NCBI RefSeq assembly: GCF_024300625.1
Contig: NZ_CP101322.1
Coordinates: forward strand, 1,253,992 to 1,317,991
DNA: 64,000 nucleotides
DNA from: Halovivax gelatinilyticus
GTDB lineage: Archaea; Halobacteriota; Halobacteria; Halobacteriales; Natrialbaceae
Direction of reading: 5' to 3'
The position numbers and the translations under genes are program-made. Each line of letters opens with the position of its first letter. Within the stretch, counting starts at the first letter, position 1. Shown piece by piece: positions 35,661 through 43,847 of this stretch. The notes under the pieces are model-generated. The model worked only from the letters and a program-made list of their open reading frames with translations. It ran no database searches and was not told the DNA's origin.

Positions 35661-37253
35661 ATGGACCGACGTGAGCCACCGGAGACGGCCGAAGGCTGGT
35701 ACGTGTTACACGACGTTCGCTCGATCGACTGGGACGCCTGGCGCGAGGCGCCGAGTAGCCGACGCGAACGGGCGATCGAGACGGGGATCGAGTATCTCAC
35801 CGCGGCCGAGCGCGTCGACGACGCAGACGACGGGGCGTCGACGACCGTCTCCTTGCTCGGACACGAGGGCGACCTGCTCGTCGTCCACCTCCGCCCGACG
35901 ATCGACGACCTGGACGCGCTGAGTCGCCGCTTCGAGCGAACCGAGTTCGCCGCGTTCACCGAGCGAACGGACTCGTACCTCTCGGTGACCGAAGCGTCCG
36001 GCTACGGCGGCGCTCGCGGATACTTCGAGGACGACGGCGAGGTGGACGCCGGGATGAAGCGCTACATCGAGTCCCGACTCTACCCGGACATTCCAGACGC
36101 CGACTACGTCAGCTTCTACCCGATGGACAAGCGCCGCGACCCCGAGTACAACTGGTACGACCTCCCCTTCGACGAGCGCGCCGAGTATATGTCGGGCCAC
36201 GGCGAGATCGGCAAGTCCTACGCCGGACGGGTCTCACAGATCATCTCCGGGAGCGTCGGCTTCGACGACCACGAGTGGGGCGTCACGCTGTTCGCCGACG
36301 ACCCGGTCGACATCAAGGACCTGATCTACGAGATGCGATTCGATCCCTCCAGCTCGCGATTCGCCGACTTCGGGCGATTCCTGTTCGGTCGACGATTCGA
36401 TCCCGCGAACCTGGGCGCATTTCTCGCCGGCGAGTCGCTGACGGGCGATGGGGGACACCACGGCGAGGGTGGACATCCACACGGAGCGGGCGGTCACCAC
36501 GGTTCGAGCGACCATCCGCACGGCAGTGCCGACAGTCACTCGCACGGAGCGGGCAGCCACCACGGCGGCTCCGGTCACGGCGATGGGGCGGCGACCGGCG
36601 ACGGGGACGAGGTGCGAAGCGAACTCTCCGATCTCGGCGTGTACGCCGGGAAACCCCACGGCGAAGACGTCCACGCCGTCGTCCTCTACTCGGCGGCTGA
36701 TCCGGGCGAGCTGTTCGAGGAAGTCGACGGCCTGCGGACGAACTTCGATCACTACGATACGCACGTCAAGACGGCCGTCTACCGGCCGAGCGAGACGCAA
36801 AGCGGCTCGGAATCGCGAACGGGTGCAGACCGTGAGCCGAGCGACGTCTCCGACGACGCCGAAGCCGCCGTCGTCAGCCTGTGGGAAACCGAGAGCGCCG
36901 CGGAGACGGCGGCCGGCTTTCTCGCCGAACTTCCCGACGTCGTCCGTCAAGCCGGAGACGACGAGGACGACTCCTGGGGCACGATGGGCATGTTCTACAC
37001 CGTAAAGTCGGACCACCGATCCGACTTCGTTGCCACATTCGCCGAGGTTGGCGATGTCCTGGAGGGAATGGACGGCCACCGAAAGACCGACCTGCTCGAA
37101 AACCGCGAGAACGAAAACGACATGTTCATCGCCAGTCGCTGGGACACACGCGAAGACGCGATGGCGTTCTTCAGAAGCGACGCGTTCGCCGACACCGTCG
37201 AGTACGGCCGCGACGTCCTTGCCGAACGGCCGCGACACGTGTTTCTGGCGTAA
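35661..37253 (+). CDS. pitA: PitA: chlorite-dismutase-like/ABM fusion heme protein
   Basis: A 530-residue two-domain protein. Residues 1-245 are chlorite-dismutase/ChdC-like: GWYVLHDVRSIDWDAW, VSFYPMDKRRDPEYNWYDLPFDERAEYMSGHGEIG with the likely proximal heme ligand His180, and VTLFADDPVDIKDLIYEMRFD. Residues 263-307 are a linker with about 16 His in Gly/Ser/Asp repeats. The C-terminus (about 330-530) is an antibiotic-biosynthesis-monooxygenase-like ferredoxin fold. This fusion is typical of haloarchaea (PitA) and is linked to heme b formation by coproheme decarboxylation. The start at 35661 is preferred over 35586. Confidence 0.93.
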   Translation: MDRREPPETAEGWYVLHDVRSIDWDAWREAPSSRRERAIETGIEYLTAAERVDDADDGASTTVSLLGHEGDLLVVHLRPTIDDLDALSRRFERTEFAAFTERTDSYLSVTEASGYGGARGYFEDDGEVDAGMKRYIESRLYPDIPDADYVSFYPMDKRRDPEYNWYDLPFDERAEYMSGHGEIGKSYAGRVSQIISGSVGFDDHEWGVTLFADDPVDIKDLIYEMRFDPSSSRFADFGRFLFGRRFDPANLGAFLAGESLTGDGGHHGEGGHPHGAGGHHGSSDHPHGSADSHSHGAGSHHGGSGHGDGAATGDGDEVRSELSDLGVYAGKPHGEDVHAVVLYSAADPGELFEEVDGLRTNFDHYDTHVKTAVYRPSETQSGSESRTGADREPSDVSDDAEAAVVSLWETESAAETAAGFLAELPDVVRQAGDDEDDSWGTMGMFYTVKSDHRSDFVATFAEVGDVLEGMDGHRKTDLLENRENENDMFIASRWDTREDAMAFFRSDAFADTVEYGRDVLAERPRHVFLA

Positions 37254-37258
37254 GTCGG

Positions 37259-37441
37259 TCAAAGGGCGCCGTCGTCCGGTTCGTAGAAGAAGTAGCCGGC
37301 GATACCAGCTAGCCCGAACGCGAGGGTGAGGTACGGCCAGTTTCCTTTCTCACGGCCGGTCTGTTGGGCGTGGACCGTCACGAAGATGGCGAATCCGACG
37401 TGAGCGGTGAGCGTCGCGAGCAGAAACGTCTCTAACTCCAT
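37259..37441 (-). CDS. 60-residue membrane protein with two helices
   Basis: Begins MELETFLLATLTAHVGFAI and has two hydrophobic segments (LLATLTAHVGFAIFVTVHA and YLTLAFGLAGIAGYFF) separated by a basic QQTGREKGNW loop, ending with an acidic tail. The start at 37441 gives a compact helix-first protein. It converges with pitA, whose stop is 3 nt away. Small two-helix proteins of this type are frequent in haloarchaea; the function is unknown. Confidence 0.7.
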   Translation of the reverse strand: MELETFLLATLTAHVGFAIFVTVHAQQTGREKGNWPYLTLAFGLAGIAGYFFYEPDDGAL

Positions 37442-37470
37442 GTTCGTCGGTGAAACTGTGTGCGGACTCG

Positions 37471-38031
37471 TCAAAGCGGTTTCGACTCGCGGTCACCCGA
37501 GAGCGCCGCATTCGCCTCTTCTATCCACCACTCGAGGGATTTGTACGTCTCGGGCCAGCTCGTCAGCAATCGGTCGTCCGCTCGCCTCAGTTCCGACGGC
37601 GTCCAGAACCGAGCGTCTACGATTTCGTGATCTCCACCGGGGGTTCCCGAGACGGACGAGGCGTCGACGGCGTAACAGAGGTACGTCTTCGACATCGTCT
37701 CGAACTTCGCGAACGTTCGTGCGTCGAACAGCACGAGGTCGTCCGGATCGACGACGAGCGTCGCCTCCTCGCGAAGCTCCCTCGCACCCGCGACGTCCGG
37801 GTCCTCACCCACTTCGACGAGTCCACCGGGCGTCCCCCAGAGATCGAGTTTCGGCGCGTCTACCTTCACGAGTAACATCGACTCGTCGTCGACGACGGCC
37901 AGTCGCGCCGTCGGTATCGGGTGGTGAGAGACCGGCTCGTCGCAGTCCGGATAGTGAAATCTGGCCGGCGGGTCGATCGGCGTGAGGGCGACGCCGCACC
38001 GAGGGCAGTGATCGGGTGGTTCCCTGACCAT
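37471..38031 (-). CDS. NUDIX hydrolase with N-terminal zinc ribbon
   Basis: A 186-residue protein. The first 35 residues (CPRCGVALTPID...HYPDCDEP) form a zinc ribbon as in NADH-pyrophosphatase-like Nudix enzymes. The Nudix box begins at GGLVEVGE and ends in RELREEATLV, with the metal-binding REL-x-EE acids intact. It would hydrolyse a nucleoside diphosphate linked to another moiety; the substrate is unknown. The C-terminal DHEIVDARFWTPSELRR matches the family. Confidence in the family is high. Confidence 0.92.
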   Translation of the reverse strand: MVREPPDHCPRCGVALTPIDPPARFHYPDCDEPVSHHPIPTARLAVVDDESMLLVKVDAPKLDLWGTPGGLVEVGEDPDVAGARELREEATLVVDPDDLVLFDARTFAKFETMSKTYLCYAVDASSVSGTPGGDHEIVDARFWTPSELRRADDRLLTSWPETYKSLEWWIEEANAALSGDRESKPL

Positions 38032-38158
38032 GTGAGCGCGTACGAGCGCCGAGTAAAAACGGTCTGTGCCGGGTACCCGAGCGGGCGCCGGTGCGAGACC
38101 GGTGACGGCATCAGCGGCCCGGTGATGGTCGGATCGTCCGACGTCGATCGGCTCCCGA

Positions 38159-38743
38159 TTACTCCTGATCGCGTCCCAGCGTGTGGAACTCCGCGTTGGG
38201 GCGCATGTCGGCGAACATCGCCATCCGGTTCGAGAGGTTGAAGAGCGCCGTCACGGCGCCGACATCCCAGATTGCTTCCTCGGAGAAGCCGACCTCGTCG
38301 AGTCGATCGAGGTCCTCGCGGGTGACCGACGCGGGTCGCTCGGTGAGCGCCACGGCGATGTCGAGCATCGTTCGGTGTCGATCGCTGATATCCGCCGTCC
38401 GGTAATTCGCGACCAGCTGGTCTGCCAGCAGGGGATCCTCGGCGTAAATTCTGACGAGCGCGCCGTGGGCGACGTTGCAGTAGTAACAGTGGTTGACGCC
38501 GGAGACGGCGACGATGATCATCTCGATCTCTTCGCGCGTGAGCGCGGCGTCGTCGACGATCGCGTCGTAGTAGTCGAAGAAGGCCCGAAAGTGCGACGGC
38601 TTGTACGCGAAGCCGGCGAAGACGTTCGGCGTGAAGCCGGCGCGCTCGGTTTCCTCGTCGATTCGATCCTGCAGGTCCGCGGGGAGCGCGTCGAACTCCG
38701 GGACCGGAAAGCGTTCCATCGCGTCGTCGTCCAGTTCGGCCAT
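38159..38743 (-). CDS. AhpD-like/carboxymuconolactone-decarboxylase family peroxidase-related protein
   Basis: A 194-residue helical protein with the AhpD redox motif in NHCYYCNVAHGALVR, where a CxxC pair is followed by His. EEIEMIIVAVSGVNHC and DLDRLDEVGFSEEAIWDVGAVTALFNLSNRMA are typical of the peroxidase-related subgroup. It would reduce peroxides with thiol donors. No partner peroxiredoxin is adjacent. The N-terminus (MAELDDDAMERFPVPEFDALP) looks complete. Confidence 0.9.
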   Translation of the reverse strand: MAELDDDAMERFPVPEFDALPADLQDRIDEETERAGFTPNVFAGFAYKPSHFRAFFDYYDAIVDDAALTREEIEMIIVAVSGVNHCYYCNVAHGALVRIYAEDPLLADQLVANYRTADISDRHRTMLDIAVALTERPASVTREDLDRLDEVGFSEEAIWDVGAVTALFNLSNRMAMFADMRPNAEFHTLGRDQE

Positions 38744-38858
38744 GCGATACGTCCGTTCGGCGGGCCCTTAACGATGTCTCGTCTGCCGACTGAGCCGAAT
38801 CGTCAGGCGGGTCGGCGAATCGTCACCGTCGTCCGTATCCGATACCGAAAATAAGCGA

Positions 38859-39023
38859 TTACTCCGTCCGATCGACATCGACCTGTTCTTTCAACGCTTC
38901 CAGGCCGTCCGCATCTGCGAGCTCTTCGAGGCGCTCTCTGAAGTGGCGCTCGCAGAGACCGACCGTCAGGCCGCCGGATTCGGCGGCGAAGGCGGCCGGT
39001 CGATCGCAGTAGTGACAGTGCAT
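38859..39023 (-). CDS. 54-residue zinc-finger protein (DUF6757-like)
   Basis: A very short gene starting MHCHYCDRPAAFAAESGG, followed by LTVGLCERHFRERLEELADA. The CHYC pair and the later CERH pair make a plausible treble-clef zinc site. I recall this family (DUF6757) as conserved across haloarchaea. It lies between the AhpD-like and PHP genes on the same strand and is too short for ordinary length filters. The function is unknown. Confidence 0.75.
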   Translation of the reverse strand: MHCHYCDRPAAFAAESGGLTVGLCERHFRERLEELADADGLEALKEQVDVDRTE

Positions 39024-39078
39024 ACCCGGGGTAGGGACCGGTGCCGTTTGAACCCACCGCTCGGTACCGACGCTGGCG

Positions 39079-39903
39079 CTACCAGTGGGACGGAGCGAGG
39101 CGGTCGTAGGTCTCCCGATCCAGCCCGGCGATACCGACCCGGTCGCCGTGAGCGTCGCTTCCGCCAGTCACACGCAGTTCGCCGTCTTCGATCGCCCGCT
39201 CGACGAGAGTGCGGTCTGTCTCCCGATCGTACGGATACTCGCGTTCGACCGCGTCGAGGCCGCCCGCGACGGCGAGGTCGAGAGCCGCGCGAGGGTCGCG
39301 ATAGCGCAATGGGTGCGCCAGCGAGACGAGGTCGCAAGCGCGCGTTAGGAGGTCGCGACCGCGTTCGAACGAAGGGACGTCACGGGGGACGTAACACGGT
39401 CCGTCGTCGCCGATCAGTTCGTCGAACGCGTCCTGATACGAGAGGGGCGTCCCGGGGTGGGCGTCGATCGCCCGGGCGACGTGAGGGCGACCGAACCCGG
39501 CGTCGACCGTGACGTCCAGATCGACGTCGAGGTGGGTCTCGACGCGCTCGACGATCTGTCGCCCTCGGTCGCGTCGGTTCGCCTGAATTCGCTCGGTCGC
39601 GTCCAGTAACGCGTCCGTACGGCGGACCCCGTAGCCGAGCAGGTCGAGTCGCTCGCCGTCGTCGGGTTCGACCCTGAGCTCGATGCCGGCGACGACCGTC
39701 ACCGGTTCGCCGCGATCGTCGATTCGGCTCAGGTCGAACGGCGGACACCGGTCGTGATCGGTGATCGCGACGACGGCGACGCCCGCCGAGCGGGCCGCAT
39801 CGGCGACGGCGTCCGGATCGAGCGAGCCGTCAGATCGCGTGGTGTGGACGTGCAGATCGGCGTACGGTGGAGTCACGTCCGGGCAGACGGCGGATCGTTC
39901 CAT
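39079..39903 (-). CDS. PHP-domain metal-dependent phosphoesterase
   Basis: A 274-residue PHP protein. The metal-binding motifs are DLHVHTTRSDGSLDP (HxH), AITDHDRC, AGIELRVE, and a distal SDAHGDRVG; H residues around SLAHPLRYRDP complete the trinuclear site. Stand-alone PHP proteins of this length hydrolyse phosphoesters such as histidinol phosphate, AMP-like or oligonucleotide substrates; which one applies here is unknown. The gene is downstream of its own short spacer and ends 56 nt before the DUF6757-like start. Confidence 0.9.
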   Translation of the reverse strand: MERSAVCPDVTPPYADLHVHTTRSDGSLDPDAVADAARSAGVAVVAITDHDRCPPFDLSRIDDRGEPVTVVAGIELRVEPDDGERLDLLGYGVRRTDALLDATERIQANRRDRGRQIVERVETHLDVDLDVTVDAGFGRPHVARAIDAHPGTPLSYQDAFDELIGDDGPCYVPRDVPSFERGRDLLTRACDLVSLAHPLRYRDPRAALDLAVAGGLDAVEREYPYDRETDRTLVERAIEDGELRVTGGSDAHGDRVGIAGLDRETYDRLAPSHW

Positions 39904-39984
39904 AGGTGTTGCCCCGAGTCGGTCGGGTCGCCCACGCTACGTATGCGCTCGATACGACCGACCGGAGAACTCTGTCATGGACAA

Positions 39985-39996
39985 TAATTAAGTTTG
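39985..39996 (+). promoter_or_regulatory. TATA element for the DUF5789-like gene
   Basis: TAATTAAGTTT is centred about 30 nt before the ATG at 40020 in otherwise GC-rich DNA, consistent with a leaderless transcript. Confidence 0.5.
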
Positions 39997-40019
39997 GGTG
40001 CGCGGTGGGTTCGGTCGCG

Positions 40020-40307
40020 ATGCACCTGAGTGCCACCACGTCGTTCACCGAGAGCCTCGACTACCCAGCGACGACGGCGGAGTTGATCTCGTCCTGCGGG
40101 GAGCAGCCGATCGAATTGCCGAACGGGACGGAGACGGTCGGGGACGTGCTCGAACGCGTCTCGCAGGAGACCTACGAGACGCCGGACGAGTTAGCACTCA
40201 TCCTCCAGAGTGCGCTCAGTCGGAAAGCGATCGGGCGATTCGGCTACAGCGACCGAGATCCGTCCCCTCCAGGGAGCGTCTACAAGCCCCCGGAACTCTC
40301 GTTCTAA
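40020..40307 (+). CDS. Small conserved haloarchaeal protein (DUF5789-like)
   Basis: A 95-residue acidic protein. SLDYPATTAELISSCGEQPIELPNGTETVGDVLERV is the core of a haloarchaeal family (DUF5789 by recall) that often contains this short Ser-Cys-Gly segment; QETYETPDELALILQSAL follows as a helix and the tail is Pro-rich. The fold resembles a small winged helix. No function is known. A TATA element precedes the ATG at leaderless spacing. Confidence 0.82.
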   Translation: MHLSATTSFTESLDYPATTAELISSCGEQPIELPNGTETVGDVLERVSQETYETPDELALILQSALSRKAIGRFGYSDRDPSPPGSVYKPPELSF

Positions 40308-40396
40308 CGGAGTACCCGCACCGATTCGACCCACCCGGTGCGTGTCGGTGAGACCGCAGGTCGGTCGATTATGGCCGCCGGCGTGCTAGGGACAGT

Positions 40397-40603
40397 ATGG
40401 TCCCGTCAATCGGGTTCGAGGTTCCGTTCGTGATCCTGCTCGTCGGCCTGGTCGTCCTCATCGTCGGGCTCACACTGAGCGGATTGAACGTCGTTTCCAT
40501 CGCCGGAATGCTGATCGGGCTCGTCGCGATCATCGTGCTGTTAGTGGCCGTTCGTGGGACGTCAGAACCGTACGCCGACACGTCGGGCGAAGCGCCCCGG
40601 TGA
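40397..40603 (+). CDS. 68-residue membrane protein with two helices
   Basis: Two hydrophobic helices (PFVILLVGLVVLIVGLTLSG and VVSIAGMLIGLVAIIVLLVAV) separated by LNV, then a short polar tail with SEPYADTSGEAPR. The compact hairpin and start at 40397 look like a genuine micro-protein. It converges on the DUF5784-like gene 11 nt away. The function is unknown. Confidence 0.7.
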   Translation: MVPSIGFEVPFVILLVGLVVLIVGLTLSGLNVVSIAGMLIGLVAIIVLLVAVRGTSEPYADTSGEAPR

Positions 40604-40614
40604 CCATCCGGGTC

Positions 40615-41622
40615 TCAGCTGACGAACTCGACGACGTCGGCGAGACCGAGCGGGACGCGCCCCTTCCGGTAGCCCTCGACGTGACCCGACGGTCGCACCC
40701 GGTAGACCACCGCTGGCCGGTGTCGCACGTCCGGACGCTCGCCGCGGACGGCCCGCCAGGCGTCGTCGGGAAACGACGAGCAGTCGACGAAGAGGACGGC
40801 GCCGCCGCCGTGTTCGGCGAGTTGACCGTCGGTCTTCGTCTGCGCCGTATCCCTGACGGCCGCGATGGGGCCCGACGCCGCCCGGGTCGACGGCGCCTGG
40901 GGCCGGGTCACCTCGACGAGAACGTTCGTCCCGTCGTCTTCCGCCCGGAAGTCGAGCGAGTGGCCGGTCGTGACCTCGATCTCCGGCGTCACGTCGTAGC
41001 CAGCCCGTCGCAAGACGTCCGCGGCGATGAATTCGGCCATCGCGGCGCTCATCCGAACGGTGTCGACGACCTCGCTCGTTCCGAGTTTTCCCGACATCGT
41101 GTGTCGGTACGGATCGAGCGTGCCCGGCCGAAGGAGTCGCTCGTAGAACGTCACCGCCTCGTCACGGCCGGCGTCGGGGAAGCCTCCCGCGTGATCGCGA
41201 AAGAACGAACGCGTCGACTCCCGACCGTCCTTGGACATGAACACGGGTAAGAAGAACCACGAGAGGTGCGGGTAGTCGGCGAGCCAGGGATCTTCCTCGT
41301 ACAAGGTATCCAGCAACTCCCGCTGGGCCCAGCGGGAGACGTGGTAGGGCACCTCCCGCCAGCCGTACTTATCGGTCCGCCAGAGCGCTTTGGGCGTCTC
41401 GGTATTACCCATCCAGTAGGCCTCGGAGTCGCCTCTGGCGAAGAGGGCGACGTCACCGTTTACCATCTCGAACCGGTGGGTGTTCCAGCCGCCGCCCACC
41501 TCGAATCTCGGTTCGACCGCCGTCGCCCCGATGTTTCGATCCAGCGAGGCGTAGATCTGACGGTCGACTCGCCCGTCGCTCCAGCCCTCGGTCGAATGTC
41601 GGAATCGGAGGGGGCGCGCCAC
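40615..41622 (-). CDS. Conserved haloarchaeal protein, DUF5784-like
   Basis: A 335-residue soluble protein starting at a GTG (41622; ARPLRFRHSTEGW). Recognisable blocks include YWMGNTETPKALWRTDKYGWREVPY, DPWLADYPHLSWFFLPVFMSKDGR, and GYDVTPEIEVTTGHSLDFRAEDDGTNVLVEVTRP. The last block resembles a PD-(D/E)xK nuclease core (D...ExT), so a nuclease-like fold is possible but not shown. I recall the whole protein as DUF5784. There are extra in-frame codons upstream but none family-like. Confidence 0.83.
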   Translation of the reverse strand: MARPLRFRHSTEGWSDGRVDRQIYASLDRNIGATAVEPRFEVGGGWNTHRFEMVNGDVALFARGDSEAYWMGNTETPKALWRTDKYGWREVPYHVSRWAQRELLDTLYEEDPWLADYPHLSWFFLPVFMSKDGRESTRSFFRDHAGGFPDAGRDEAVTFYERLLRPGTLDPYRHTMSGKLGTSEVVDTVRMSAAMAEFIAADVLRRAGYDVTPEIEVTTGHSLDFRAEDDGTNVLVEVTRPQAPSTRAASGPIAAVRDTAQTKTDGQLAEHGGGAVLFVDCSSFPDDAWRAVRGERPDVRHRPAVVYRVRPSGHVEGYRKGRVPLGLADVVEFVS

Positions 41623-41804
41623 GTGGGTTCGTAGGCACGTTGGCGTTGATACGTTTTCGCCTTCGAGATTCGGCCTGCCAACCGGCGACGACGAGTGGAG
41701 AACCCGACAGCAGCGCGCCGGTAGCGGTTTCGTACAGCCGACGAGCGGGTGTGAACGACCGTTACATTGATATCTGCACACTTCCTACGGTGTGTATACT
41801 TACC

Positions 41805-41978
41805 ATGTCAATGGGTGCCTATGACGAAGCAGAGCACGAGCGCCGAGAGAAGCAAGCGTCGACCGTCGACGCCGACTTCGACGACGAGCGAACGATTTAC
41901 CACGGACAGGTCGAGTACGACTCCGGCGACTCGACGGAGGCTCTCCTGAACCAGTTCCAGAAGATAAAATCGAACTGA
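41805..41978 (+). CDS. 57-residue haloarchaeal protein (DUF5786-like)
   Basis: Starts MSMGAYDEAEHERREKQAS and continues with VDADFDDERTIYHGQVEYDSGDSTEALLNQF, ending in a basic QKIKSN. The MGAYDEdEHERRE opening is a highly conserved signature in haloarchaea (DUF5786 by recall). It is very acidic and probably unfolded or a partner-binding peptide. A short inverted repeat CACAC...GTGTG (41777-41794) overlaps the likely promoter and could be an operator. Confidence 0.83.
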   Translation: MSMGAYDEAEHERREKQASTVDADFDDERTIYHGQVEYDSGDSTEALLNQFQKIKSN

Positions 41979-42057
41979 CGGATTTTTTCGCACACGACGG
42001 AGCCGACGGACGACTACCGGCGGTTCGACACACCCGACGAGCGACCGCGCCGTCGCG

Positions 42058-42987
42058 TTACTCGTCGTCGACCGACTCCCATCCCGGCGTCTCCGGTGCG
42101 CCGCGGTCGACCTCGACCGACTCCGCCATCGCCGGATCGGCCACTCGCGATCGATCGGCCCCGGTCGTCTCGGCGAGGCGCCCCCACTCGTCGATCGAGT
42201 CGCCGACCCACGACGACGCGCGCGTCGTTCGCTCGAAGGCGTCTTCATAGTGGTGCTCGGAGGTAGCGAGCGTTCCGGGACTCGAGGCGGCCGCGACGGC
42301 GACGAACTCGGCCCGGTCCGCTCGCGTCGTCGCTCCGTCGGCGATCCGGTCGACGGCGTCGGCGATCGCGTCGGGATCGGGGTGACAGAACACCTTCCCG
42401 CCGATCGCCTGCGGACCGAGTAAGAGTCGGTCGCCGGAGTCGTCCACGTCGGTCAGCTCGGCCGACAGGAGTCGACGCTCGCCCGTCGCCGCCTCGACGC
42501 GCTCGCACTCGGTCTCCTGGCCGAGCGCGACGTTGTGTTTCGGGTAGGCGTCGCACTCGGCGGGGTAGAGCTCGTCCCCGTAGATCCGACACTGGAGCGT
42601 CTCCGGGTCGAGAAACGCACACGTCGGTAGCCAGGTCGCCTCCTCGCGGCCGAACGGAGCGACCGGCTTCGACGGCTTTCGAAGACCGACGAAGAAGGCC
42701 GGCCGTCCGGCGACGGCGGCGACTCGGTGAGCACCCACCTCGACGTGCGGGTCGTCGACGCCGGCGCGCCAGAGCCGCGGCGTCAGCGCGTCGCCGTAGC
42801 CCGCGTCGACGAAGGCTCGAACCTCGTCGCGTTCGAGCGGAACGAGATTGTACGCTCCGTCGAGCGATGGATAGGGGCTTCGTCCGGATTCGTCTCGCCC
42901 GTCGCGCTGGTCTGTGCGGTCACCACGGTCGACTAGCGGCCGCCAGTCGAGACAACAGCCCGCACAGCCTCGACACCGAAGGTTCAC
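42058..42987 (-). CDS. YkgJ-family cysteine-cluster protein
   Basis: A 309-residue protein with a GTG start (42987). The N-terminal NLRCRGCAGCC supplies four Cys within eight residues, and a second group comes later in CAFLDPETLQCRIYGDELYPAECDAYP; together they form the YkgJ/UPF0153 metal- or Fe-S-binding core. The C-terminal 110 residues are a haloarchaeal extension rich in Asp and Ala. The biochemical function of the family is not established. No neighbour suggests a pathway. Confidence 0.88.
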   Translation of the reverse strand: MNLRCRGCAGCCLDWRPLVDRGDRTDQRDGRDESGRSPYPSLDGAYNLVPLERDEVRAFVDAGYGDALTPRLWRAGVDDPHVEVGAHRVAAVAGRPAFFVGLRKPSKPVAPFGREEATWLPTCAFLDPETLQCRIYGDELYPAECDAYPKHNVALGQETECERVEAATGERRLLSAELTDVDDSGDRLLLGPQAIGGKVFCHPDPDAIADAVDRIADGATTRADRAEFVAVAAASSPGTLATSEHHYEDAFERTTRASSWVGDSIDEWGRLAETTGADRSRVADPAMAESVEVDRGAPETPGWESVDDE

Positions 42988-43079
42988 GACCGACGCGTAC
43001 GGGCGTCGAAACCAAAACCTTCTCGCCGCGTGGCGGCTGCTGGGCCAACGGCTTTCCATCCCGACCGGCACTCGTCGCC

Positions 43080-43346
43080 ATGAGCAAGACTAGCTGTGAC
43101 GGCTTCGGACGGCGGATCGTCCCGGCCGGCTCGATCGTCAACGTCTGGTCGTTCGACGAACGGCGAGCGACCGAAGGTGACGGCCTGATCTTAGAACTCA
43201 CCGATGAGACGACTCACGAACTCTGTTACCCGTGCATCGAATTGCTACCGGACGATCCGACCGAAACCGACGTCGAGACACTCCGTAAACGCGATCTCGA
43301 ACACGCAAACCGGCCGGTCGAGGACGATCCGACAGTGTCCGAGTAA
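43080..43346 (+). CDS. Haloarchaeal hypothetical protein
   Basis: An 88-residue acidic protein starting at 43080 (MSKTSCDGFGRRIVPAGSIVNVW). A beta-rich first half (SIVNVWSFDERRATEGDGLILELTDETTHELCYPCIELLP) contains a CYPC pair that could bind metal; the second half is disordered. It is divergent from the YkgJ gene. The family is unrecognised, but composition and the conserved-looking core support a real gene. Confidence 0.65.
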   Translation: MSKTSCDGFGRRIVPAGSIVNVWSFDERRATEGDGLILELTDETTHELCYPCIELLPDDPTETDVETLRKRDLEHANRPVEDDPTVSE

Positions 43347-43547
43347 GACGGGTTCACGGAGTCGGCGTCACAGTCGCCGACTCGTGACTCGAGTCGCCAC
43401 GTCGCGCGAATGGGTACGTGACAGGGGTAGCGTGTGCACGTCGGATGAGAGTTGAACACGCCAAGACGTTCACCCTCGCTTCGCTCGGGCGCTGCGACTC
43501 GTCTGCTCAAATCCAGTTACCGCTTCCCTCGCTAGCGCTCGGAAAAG
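43347..43547. other. Intergenic region downstream of the tRNA-like gene
   Basis: About 200 nt without a convincing gene. On the minus strand it follows the tRNA-like gene and begins with a pyrimidine-rich CTTTTCC run that could serve as its terminator. Confidence 0.4.
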
Positions 43548-43635
43548 CGGAAGGGGTGGGATTTGAACGCCACGCGGCCGGATGGCCGCCACGTGCCAGA
43601 GGCGCCGTGGTGCTCTGCCGCTGAGCGACCCTTCC
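43548..43635 (-). tRNA. tRNA-like gene with abnormal anticodon loop (possible pseudo-tRNA)
   Basis: On the minus strand GGAAGGG (5') pairs perfectly with CCCTTCC (3'), the D arm is GCTC-AGCGGCA-GAGC, and the T loop is a canonical TTCAAAT. The anticodon stem CCACG/CGTGG closes a 12-nt loop instead of 7, a 6-bp hairpin (GCGGCC-ATCC-GGCCGC) occupies the variable region as in class II tRNAs, and the T stem has a bulged C. Total length is 88 nt. The acceptor identity cannot be read. It may be a tRNA with an odd fold or short insertion, or a decayed copy. A T-rich run follows the 3' end. Confidence 0.6.
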
Positions 43636-43847
43636 GTACTCACATTCGTTGGCCGGACCGGTATTCGTAATCGGCCGACTACCGCCGACGACGCATTCAG
43701 AGAACGAGGGTAGCAGTCAGTTTCTCGTCCGAAAGATCCGGTTTATTCACCGATTCGCATCGATCCGTCGGATTCGTGGCCCGCCGACTGTCACGTCGCG
43801 CGGTCAGTCGTCACCTTTAGGACACCGCCGCCCGCTCAGAACGAACA

